Translations under genes and position numbers: made by a program
From: Gemmatimonadota bacterium
GTDB lineage: Bacteria > Latescibacterota > UBA2968 > UBA8231
Reading direction: 5' to 3'
NCBI GenBank assembly: GCA_009845645.1
Contig: VXZF01000214.1
Coordinates: 1-12,444 of the forward strand
DNA length: 12,444 bases
Notes under the pieces: model-generated
Told to the model about the DNA's origin: nothing
Seen by the model: the letters and a program-made list of their open reading frames with translations, nothing else
The model's database searches: none
In this document: positions 1 to 6,096 of the stretch, piece by piece
How the letters are laid out: each line of letters begins with the position of its first letter
How positions within the stretch are numbered: the first letter of the stretch is position 1

Positions 1-101
1 TATGCCCGTTAATTTCTTGTAATATTTTTTTCCTACATGGATAAGGGATAAGCGCTATTTTGTTTTAGAACATCCGACTTTTCGCAATCTGGGCCGATTT
101 G

Positions 102-149
102 AGGAGCAGAGCTTTTGCAGACGCCGTTCATCGCTCTGCAGTAGCTCCT
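102..149 (+). promoter_or_regulatory. Possible leader hairpin upstream of the first paralog
   Basis: A two-part inverted repeat lies in the leader. AGGAGC (102-107) pairs with GCTCCT (144-149), and immediately inside it AGAGC (108-112) pairs with GCTCT (133-137). This leaves a 6-nt bulge on the right arm (138-143) and a 20-nt loop. The structure ends 43 nt before the ATG at 193. It could be an attenuator, an mRNA-stabilising hairpin or the terminator of an upstream gene; a short T run (153-157) follows the right arm. Seen directly: the complementary arms. Inferred: any function. No convincing sigma-70 promoter was found in 1-100, which also contains a tandem GGATAAG repeat (39-52). Confidence 0.35.
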
Positions 150-192
150 GTGATTTTCGCCCTTCCACAATAGCGAGATCAAGGTCCACCCT

Positions 193-2079
193 ATGGCTGA
201 CTTATTCCGTTTGTTGATCTGGGGCCTCTTCTTGTGGGCTAGTTCCGCGGCTGGACCGGCTGCCGGATTGGTCATCTACCGATTGGGCGGCGAAGTACTG
301 GATCCGCCTCCAGAAGCAGATCATGAAGGCGTGGAATTCATCCAGCTAAGCTGGACCGATCTCGATCCTTCTCTAGGCGGAGAGACAGTCGATCTGAATA
401 TAGACACCGCCGCTATCCAGCCGCTCGAACGCGATCCAAATTTCAATATCGCCCCCGGGATTGAAGAACATGGTGGAGAACACGTCAGACCCAATGTGAA
501 TGTGGAAGTATGGGATGGTGATGTCAGTGTGCCTTGGGTGGCGGCTAGTTATCTGTGTGGCGACCTCAGCAAATTTTTCTGCGTAGACGATTTTGGCCGG
601 CAAGGCACGGCCAATATCAACTTAGGTCGTCCCTATCTTATCGACCGGGTGCGGATTATATCCGGCCTGACCGATCCGAGTAAAATAGTGCGGACCTTCC
701 GCATTTACATCGCGCCAGAGTTGCCTTGGAGAAATAGATCGCTCATTGATCATCCCCCGCCGTATTCGCCTTGGGTCATCGAGGTGCGCGACAATCGAGA
801 GCAGATCATCGACATCCCCATCCCGCCACAAGAGGGAACGACCTTTGTGCAAGTGGCCATCAGCGAGCACCGCGAAGACTGGGAAGTAAACGAGATAGAG
901 GTCTACGCCAAAGGGCTGGTCAAAAAGGCCAGCTACATCTCGAACATCCTCGATTTTGGTCAGCCGATGGCCTGGGGCGACCTGCGCTGGGCCGGCCACC
1001 AAGACCCCAAAGCCCGCGTCCTCATCCAATCCCGCTCCGGACAAGACGAAGACCCCGACCTGTTCTGGCGATCTACCGGACGAGGCGATGAAAAAATACC
1101 CGTCAACCGAACTACCTACGCCAAGTTAGCTATCGGCGAAAAAGCCGGTATTGGATACGATCATGCTAACTGGACGTTCTGGTCCGCTCCCTACGCCTTT
1201 GCCGACGGTAACGGCACCCCCATCGCGTCGCTGAGTCCAAGACGCTACCTCCAACTCAAAGTCGACTTTCTGCCCCAAGACGAGGACGGCGGACAGGTGG
1301 ACTTTCTCGAAGTACGCGCTTCCCTACCGGTGGCCACGCAGCTAGTCGGCGAGATCTGGCCGGTAGAGGTAAGGGTGGGACAGCCGCAGGAATTTACCTA
1401 CGCGGTGCGACCAACCCTTGGCACCAACGGCGAGGGCTTTGACCGGTTGGCAATAGCGACCTCGTCGATTGTCGAGGGGGTCGCTGCGGTGCGCATCGGC
1501 GATGAGCCGGTGTCCTATGCGGTGGAGGTGTCCGAACCACACCGGGTGGTAGTGAGTTTTCCGCGGCTGACGGTCGAGGATTCAGGGGCTTTGGTGGAGG
1601 TGGTTTTCCAAGCTCAAGTATTGCGCTATGGCTCTACCTTTGCCGCACAGGTATGGGACAGCGCCCAGCCGCTGGAGGTGCATCAGGGGGTTCAAGGGGG
1701 CGATGCCAGTCCAGTCTATGAAGGCAATCGGGTGTGGGTGGCCACAACAGCCCGCGAGCAGGCGGTGTTACAGGTGCGGGCGGCGTCAGCAATCTTGACA
1801 CCCAATGGGGACGGGCGCAACGACACAGTAGGACTGGGCTACGATTTATTGGAACTAACGGGAGCGGCGTCGGTGGAGGTGGCCGTGTGGGATTTGTCGG
1901 GGCGGCTGGTGCGTCAGGTGTATGTAGGGCGGGACGACGTGGGGGCGTATGAGCGAATGTGGGATGGGCGCAACGAGTCAGGACGGCTAGTACCGCCGGG
2001 ACTCTACTTATACCGCGTCTCTGTCGAGGCCGACCACCAAACGGTCGAGCAAGCCGAACTCCTGCACGTGGTGTACTGA
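193..2079 (+). CDS. Secreted discoidin-like / FlgD-like Ig protein, paralog 1
   Basis: A 628-aa exported protein of unknown specific function. Residues 1-25 form a signal peptide (short N-region, hydrophobic LLIWGLFLWASSAAG). Residues about 105-240 resemble an F5/8 type C (discoidin, galactose-binding-like) fold, from VWDGD through a DxGxxxxIDRVRI-type core to the closing NEIEVYAKG strand; such domains usually bind glycans or lipids. Residues about 245-375 are a conserved beta-rich segment (ILDFGQPMAWGDLRW, WTFWSAPYAFAD, RRYLQLKVD). Residues about 380-520 are another beta-rich region. Residues about 533-628 match the FlgD Ig-like/CHU_C type, with LTPNGDGRND (535-544), WDLSGR, WDG and PPGLYLYRV. 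The only cysteines are C122 and C130, probably a disulfide. The ATG is preceded by AAGG about 8 nt upstream in a 12-nt context shared with the two paralogs. It is probably co-transcribed with the next gene 30 bp downstream. Domain names come from motif reading, not a search; the exported beta-rich nature is firm, the ligand unknown. Confidence 0.9.
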   Translation: MADLFRLLIWGLFLWASSAAGPAAGLVIYRLGGEVLDPPPEADHEGVEFIQLSWTDLDPSLGGETVDLNIDTAAIQPLERDPNFNIAPGIEEHGGEHVRPNVNVEVWDGDVSVPWVAASYLCGDLSKFFCVDDFGRQGTANINLGRPYLIDRVRIISGLTDPSKIVRTFRIYIAPELPWRNRSLIDHPPPYSPWVIEVRDNREQIIDIPIPPQEGTTFVQVAISEHREDWEVNEIEVYAKGLVKKASYISNILDFGQPMAWGDLRWAGHQDPKARVLIQSRSGQDEDPDLFWRSTGRGDEKIPVNRTTYAKLAIGEKAGIGYDHANWTFWSAPYAFADGNGTPIASLSPRRYLQLKVDFLPQDEDGGQVDFLEVRASLPVATQLVGEIWPVEVRVGQPQEFTYAVRPTLGTNGEGFDRLAIATSSIVEGVAAVRIGDEPVSYAVEVSEPHRVVVSFPRLTVEDSGALVEVVFQAQVLRYGSTFAAQVWDSAQPLEVHQGVQGGDASPVYEGNRVWVATTAREQAVLQVRAASAILTPNGDGRNDTVGLGYDLLELTGAASVEVAVWDLSGRLVRQVYVGRDDVGAYERMWDGRNESGRLVPPGLYLYRVSVEADHQTVEQAELLHVVY

Positions 2080-2098
2080 GTAATTTTTCGTCTATCTT

Positions 2099-2233
2099 AG
2101 GCCCATCTTATGAGCGACCTATTCCGTTCGTTGCCCTGGGCTCTCTTCCTGTGGATTGGTTTCGCGACTGGAGAAGCTTCTGGGTTGGTCATCTACCGTT
2201 TCGGCGGTGAAACGCTAGAGCCGCCGCCCGAAG
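2099..2233 (+). repeat. 5' cassette nearly identical to 4133-4267 (copy A)
   Basis: This 135-bp stretch covers the last 11 nt before the start codon, the whole signal peptide and the first residues of mature paralog 2. It matches 4133-4267 with only four substitutions (2160, 2181, 2212 and 2229), about 97% identity at a constant offset of 2034. Identity falls off on both sides. Either this part was homogenised by recent gene conversion or the signal-peptide region is under unusual constraint; the silent third positions that also match favour conversion. Confidence 0.85.
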
Positions 2234-3993
2234 TAGCCCACGAAGGGGTGGAATTCATCCAACTGAGCTGGACCGATATAGATCCTTCCCTAGGCGGAGA
2301 GACCGTCGATCTGGATATAGACGCCGCCATCCGGGCTCAAAAACGCGATCCTACTTTCAATATAGCGCCAAGCATTGAAGAAAAAGGAGGAAGCCACGTC
2401 AGACCCAACGTCAATGGACAAGTCTGGGATGGGGACGAGAGTACGATTTGGTTGGCAGACAGATACCTGTGCGCCGAGTTTGAGGCCTATAGTCTCCTCT
2501 GTATTGACGATTTCGGCACCCCAGGCACGACCAATATTTTTTTAGGCAGTCGCTACCTCATCGACCGGATTCGGGTGAAGTCCGGGTTGGACGACCCAGG
2601 CAAGATTGTGGGCTCCCTCCGCGTTTTCATGTCCCCGCTTCTTCCCACCATGAGGATCACTTGGAATCCTCCGCCCTTTGCCCCCTGGATCGTGGAAGTG
2701 CGAGACAATCGAGAGCAGATCCTCGACATCCCCATCCCACCGCACGAGCAAGTGGAATTCGTGCAGGTAACGGTCGGCGAACACAACGAGGACTGGGAAG
2801 TCCACGAGATAGAAATCTACGCCAAAGGCTTTGTCGAACAAGCGACGTATATCTCCAATATCCTCGATTTTGGCCAGCCCATGGCCTGGGGCGACCTGCG
2901 CTGGTCCGGGCAACAAGACCCCAAAGCCCGCGTCCTCATCCAATCCCGCTCCGGACAAGACGACGACCCCGACCTATTCTGGCGATCCACCGGACGCGGC
3001 GATGAAAAAATATCCGTCAGCCGTTCCGAATACTCCGACTTGACCGTAGGTGAAAAAGCTGGCACAGGCTACGATCAAGCCAACTGGACGTTCTGGTCGT
3101 CTCCCTACGCCTTTGCCGACAGCAGTGGCACCCCCATCGTATCGCTGAGTCCAAGACGCTACCTCCAACTCAAGGTTGATATTCTCCCCCAAGACGAGGA
3201 CAGTGGACAGGTGGATTTTCTCGAAGTGCGCGCTTCCCCACCTGTAGCGACGCAGTTGGTCGGCGAGATCTGGCCGGTCGAGGTAAGGGTGGGACAGCCG
3301 CAGCAATTTACCTATGTGCTGCGCCCAACCTTGGGAGTTGACAATGAGGGCTTTGACCGGTTGGAGGTGGCTACCGCAGCGCGGCTGGGTTCCGTAACCC
3401 AAGTGCGCATTGGCGATGAACCAGTAGACTATGCAGTGGAACTGGCTGAGCCGCACCGGATAGTTGTGAGTCTCCCCCGGCTGACAGCTCAGGATTCGGG
3501 TGCTTTAGTGGAGGTGGTTTTCCAAGCGGAGGTATTGCGCTATGGTTCGGCTTTTTCGGTGCGGGTGTGGGACAGTACCCAGCCGTTGGAGGTGCCCCAG
3601 AGTGTCCAGGAAGGCGATGCCTCTCCCACCTATGAGGACAATCGGGTGTGGGTGGCCACCAAGGCAGAGCATCAGGAGGTGTTGCAGATGAGCAGGAAGC
3701 TGGTGGTTTTAACGCCCAATGGGGATGGACACAACGACACAGTAGGGTTGGAGTATCGCTTGATAGAGTTGACGGGTCAATCGTGGGTGGCGGTGGCCGT
3801 GTGGGACTTGTCGGGTCGTCGGGTTCGTCAGGTGTATGAGGGTTTGGACGGCGTGGGAGTGTATGAGCGGGGGTGGGATGGTCGCGACGAGTCGGGGCGG
3901 CTGGTACCGCCGGGCCTTTACCTCTACCGCGTCTCCGTCGAGGCCGACCATCAAACAGTCGAGCAAGCCGGACTCCTGCACGTGGTATATTGA
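2110..3993 (+). CDS. Secreted discoidin-like / FlgD-like Ig protein, paralog 2
   Basis: A 627-aa exported protein with the same layout as its neighbours. The signal peptide is residues 1-24 (LPWALFLWIGFATGEASG), the discoidin-like domain about 105-240, conserved beta-rich segments about 245-520, and the FlgD/CHU_C-like Ig domain about 532-627 (LTPNGDGHND, WDGRDESG, PPGLYLYRV). Its two cysteines, C121 and C131, bracket a nine-residue loop (AEFEAYSLL) unlike that of either paralog. A second variable patch lies at about 174-192. The region around residues 52-68 (SWTDIDPSLGGETVDL) follows paralog 1, whereas the signal peptide follows paralog 3, so the gene is mosaic. The AGG-CCCATCTT-ATG start context is shared with paralog 3. 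The 30-bp gap to the preceding stop contains no evident promoter, so co-transcription with paralog 1 is likely. Ligand and final location (cell surface or released) are unknown. Confidence 0.9.
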   Translation: MSDLFRSLPWALFLWIGFATGEASGLVIYRFGGETLEPPPEVAHEGVEFIQLSWTDIDPSLGGETVDLDIDAAIRAQKRDPTFNIAPSIEEKGGSHVRPNVNGQVWDGDESTIWLADRYLCAEFEAYSLLCIDDFGTPGTTNIFLGSRYLIDRIRVKSGLDDPGKIVGSLRVFMSPLLPTMRITWNPPPFAPWIVEVRDNREQILDIPIPPHEQVEFVQVTVGEHNEDWEVHEIEIYAKGFVEQATYISNILDFGQPMAWGDLRWSGQQDPKARVLIQSRSGQDDDPDLFWRSTGRGDEKISVSRSEYSDLTVGEKAGTGYDQANWTFWSSPYAFADSSGTPIVSLSPRRYLQLKVDILPQDEDSGQVDFLEVRASPPVATQLVGEIWPVEVRVGQPQQFTYVLRPTLGVDNEGFDRLEVATAARLGSVTQVRIGDEPVDYAVELAEPHRIVVSLPRLTAQDSGALVEVVFQAEVLRYGSAFSVRVWDSTQPLEVPQSVQEGDASPTYEDNRVWVATKAEHQEVLQMSRKLVVLTPNGDGHNDTVGLEYRLIELTGQSWVAVAVWDLSGRRVRQVYEGLDGVGVYERGWDGRDESGRLVPPGLYLYRVSVEADHQTVEQAGLLHVVY

Positions 3994-4010
3994 ACAATTT
4001 TTCGTTTGCC

Positions 4011-4126
4011 GTTGACCGTTCGCGAAAAGTCAACTTTCGCCATCTGAGCTGATATTCGTATCTATATATAGAAGACATGTAGCTAATGCAGTGATGGTAG
4101 GATTGTTTCTTCTATAGGTCACCTAT
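4011..4126 (+). promoter_or_regulatory. Palindrome-rich leader of paralog 3
   Basis: The 150-bp gap before paralog 3 is five times the gap between paralogs 1 and 2. It holds GTTGAC/GTCAAC (4011-4016 and 4029-4034), GCGAAA/TTTCGC (4022-4027 and 4035-4040), a perfect 12-bp palindrome TCTATATATAGA (4061-4072), and ATAGGT-C-ACCTAT (4114-4126), which ends 17 nt before the start codon. The second half of TCTATATATAGA could serve as a -10 element, but no well-spaced -35 is visible. ATAGGTCACCTAT has the form of a dimeric-repressor operator close to the ribosome binding site. The arms are seen directly; promoter and operator function are inferred. The TTTCGCCATCTGAGCTGAT core (4035-4053) resembles 80-98 upstream of paralog 1. 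Confidence 0.4.
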
Positions 4127-4132
4127 CCCCCA

Positions 4133-4267
4133 AGGCCCATCTTATGAGCGACCTATTCCGTTCGTTGCCCTGGGCTCTCTTCCTGTGGATTGGCTTCGCG
4201 ACTGGAGAAGCTTCCGGGTTGGTCATCTACCGTTTCGGCGGTGAAGCGCTAGAGCCGCCGCCTGAAG
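4133..4267 (+). repeat. 5' cassette nearly identical to 2099-2233 (copy B)
   Basis: Second copy of the 135-bp segment carrying the ribosome-binding context, signal peptide and first mature residues. It differs from copy A at 4194, 4215, 4246 and 4263. Just downstream paralog 3 diverges strongly from paralog 2 (residues about 42-75), so the boundary is sharp. Confidence 0.85.
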
Positions 4268-6027
4268 CAAGCGGCGAAGGGGTGGAATTTATCCAGCTAG
4301 ACTGGACGGATATAGGGGAAGACCGCGGTGGGAAAGCCACTGAAGTGGGCCTGGATAGCGCTAGTATCTGGCCTCTGAAACGCGATCCAGACTTCAATAT
4401 CGCACCTGGAATCGAAGAGAAGGGAGGGGCACATTTAAGGCCCAATATAAATAGAGAGGTGTGGGATGGGGACACGGGTGTCTTCTGGCTAGCAGAGAAA
4501 TATATATGCGCCCAATTCCGCGGCCGAGGCTCCTGCACCGACGACTTCGGTCGCCAGGGCACAGCTAATATTTTTTTAGGCAGTCGTTATCGCATTGATC
4601 GGATTCGGATGATATCCGGGTTGACCGATCCGAGCAGAACGGTGCGGACCTTCCGCGTCCACATTGGGCCGCTGCCCGTGGGCATCTCTTTTAGTCTTAC
4701 TCCCGAGCCGTTGTCGCCTTGGATCGTCGAGGTGCGTGACAACCGAGAGCAGATCTTGGATGTACCCATTCTAGCACACGAGGATGTGGAATTTGTGCAG
4801 GTGACTGTGGGCGAACACGGCGAGGCCTGGGAAGTGAACGAGATAGAAATCTACGCCAAAGGCTTTGCCGAACAAGCAACTTATATCTCCAATATTCTCG
4901 ATTTTGGTCAGCCCATGGCCTGGGGCGACCTGCGCTGGTCCGGACGACAAGACCCTAAAGCCCAAGTACTCATCCAATCCCGATCCGGACAAGACGAAGA
5001 CCCCGACCTGTTCTGGCGCTTCACCGGCAGAGGCGACGAAAAAACACCCGTTAGCCGAACCGACTACGCCAAGTTAGCTGTGGGTGAAAAAGCCGGCACT
5101 GGCTACGATCAAGCCAACTGGACCTTCTGGTCGTCCCCCTACGCCTTTGCCGACAGCAGTGGCACCCCCGTAGTGTCGCTGAGTCCAAGACGCTACCTCC
5201 AACTTAGGGTCGATTTTCTACCCCAAGACGACGACGGCGGACAGATCGACTTTCTCGAAGTACGCGCTTCCCCACCGGTGGCCACGCAGTTGGTCGGCGA
5301 GGTCTGGCCGGTGGACGCAACAGTAGGACAGCCACAGCAGTTTACCTATGTGTTGCGACCTACCCTTGGGGTGGACAGTGGCGGGTTTGACCGGTTGGAG
5401 GTAACCACAACGGCACAACTGGGACCCGTAACTCAAGTGCGCATCGGCGACGAGCCGGTAGATTATGCAGTGGAAGCGGCCGAGTTGCACCGAGTGGTCG
5501 TGAGTATCCCGCGATTGACGGCTCAGGATTCGGGCGCTTTGGTCGAGGTGGTCTTCGAAGCAGAGGTGTTGCGCTATGGCTCGGCTTTTTCAATGCGGGT
5601 GTGGGATAGTGCCCTGCCGTTGGAGGTGCCCCAGAGCGTGCAGGAAGGCGATGCTACCCCCGCCTATGAGGACAATCGGGTGTGGGTGGCCACCAAAGTG
5701 GAACATCAAGACGTGTTGCAGATAGAGGAAGGACCAGCAGTCTTGACCCCCAACGGGGATGCGCACAACGATGTGGTGGGATTGGGGTATAGCTTGGTAG
5801 AGTTGACGGATCCGTCCTGGGTGATGGTGGCCGTGTGGGACTTGTCGGGTCGTCGGGTGCGTCAGGTGTATGAAGGATTGGACGACGTGGGTATCTATGA
5901 GCGGATGTGGGATGGTCGCGATGCGTCGGGGCGGCTGGTGCCGCCGGGGCTGTACCTATACCGCGTCTCTGTCGATACTGACCGCCAAACGGTCGAGGTG
6001 GTAAAACCACTACACGTCGCCTATTGA
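4144..6027 (+). CDS. Secreted discoidin-like / FlgD-like Ig protein, paralog 3
   Basis: A 627-aa exported protein, third of the tandem set. The signal peptide (1-24) is the same as that of paralog 2. The discoidin-like domain spans about 105-240 and carries the cysteine pair C122/C131 around a loop AQFRGRGS. Conserved beta-rich segments follow (about 245-520), then the FlgD/CHU_C-like Ig domain (about 532-627: LTPNGDAHND, WDGRDASG, PPGLYLYRV). Residues 53-72 (DWTDIGEDRGGKATEVGL) are unlike paralogs 1 and 2, yet DDFGRQGTANI and SGLTDPS agree with paralog 1. The end of the protein (VEVVKPLHVAY) also differs from the other two. The gene has its own 150-bp palindrome-rich leader and may be regulated separately from the first two. 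It converges on a minus-strand gene 69 bp downstream. Function beyond a probable surface or extracellular binding role is not known. Confidence 0.9.
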   Translation: MSDLFRSLPWALFLWIGFATGEASGLVIYRFGGEALEPPPEASGEGVEFIQLDWTDIGEDRGGKATEVGLDSASIWPLKRDPDFNIAPGIEEKGGAHLRPNINREVWDGDTGVFWLAEKYICAQFRGRGSCTDDFGRQGTANIFLGSRYRIDRIRMISGLTDPSRTVRTFRVHIGPLPVGISFSLTPEPLSPWIVEVRDNREQILDVPILAHEDVEFVQVTVGEHGEAWEVNEIEIYAKGFAEQATYISNILDFGQPMAWGDLRWSGRQDPKAQVLIQSRSGQDEDPDLFWRFTGRGDEKTPVSRTDYAKLAVGEKAGTGYDQANWTFWSSPYAFADSSGTPVVSLSPRRYLQLRVDFLPQDDDGGQIDFLEVRASPPVATQLVGEVWPVDATVGQPQQFTYVLRPTLGVDSGGFDRLEVTTTAQLGPVTQVRIGDEPVDYAVEAAELHRVVVSIPRLTAQDSGALVEVVFEAEVLRYGSAFSMRVWDSALPLEVPQSVQEGDATPAYEDNRVWVATKVEHQDVLQIEEGPAVLTPNGDAHNDVVGLGYSLVELTDPSWVMVAVWDLSGRRVRQVYEGLDDVGIYERMWDGRDASGRLVPPGLYLYRVSVDTDRQTVEVVKPLHVAY

Positions 6028-6042
6028 AGGGTGCCTCAATAT

Positions 6043-6085
6043 TTCCGGTGGCCGTTGTAGTCATGTACCGCTAGGCCGGAATTTT
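6043..6085 (+). terminator. Weak candidate terminator between convergent genes
   Basis: TTCCGG (6043-6048) is complementary to CCGGAA (6076-6081), which is followed directly by TTTT (6082-6085). The stem is only six base pairs and the loop is 27 nt, so this is a poor intrinsic terminator. It is proposed mainly because it lies in the 69-bp gap where transcription of paralog 3 should end against the opposing glycosyltransferase gene. Confidence 0.25.
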
Positions 6086-6096
6086 AAGCCCTCTTT

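Noticed and set aside
1081..1089. RGD tripeptide conserved in all three secreted paralogs (residues 297-299 in paralog 1)
   Set aside because: It sits in a conserved structural stretch (TGRGDEK) likely kept for folding of the domain. Nothing indicates a eukaryotic host or an exposed integrin-type loop, and RGD occurs often by chance.
735..1981. N-glycosylation sequons (NRS, NRT, NWT, NGT, NDT, NES) in paralog 1
   Set aside because: Only NWT is shared by all three paralogs, and no PglB-like oligosaccharyltransferase is visible, so chance is sufficient.
622..4078. Long open frames antisense to the secreted-protein array, including similar ones at 622-1044 and 2542-2958 and a proline-rich one at 3371-4078
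   Set aside because: They lie wholly opposite well-supported coding sequence. Their similarity to each other follows from the similarity of the paralogs on the other strand, and the proline/arginine-rich product reflects base composition.
193..6027. Type IX secretion cargo, from the FlgD/CHU_C-like C-terminal domain
   Set aside because: The C-terminal domain resembles both FlgD-type Ig and gliding-associated tails, but no secretion component is in the window and the exact sorting-signal features cannot be judged by eye.
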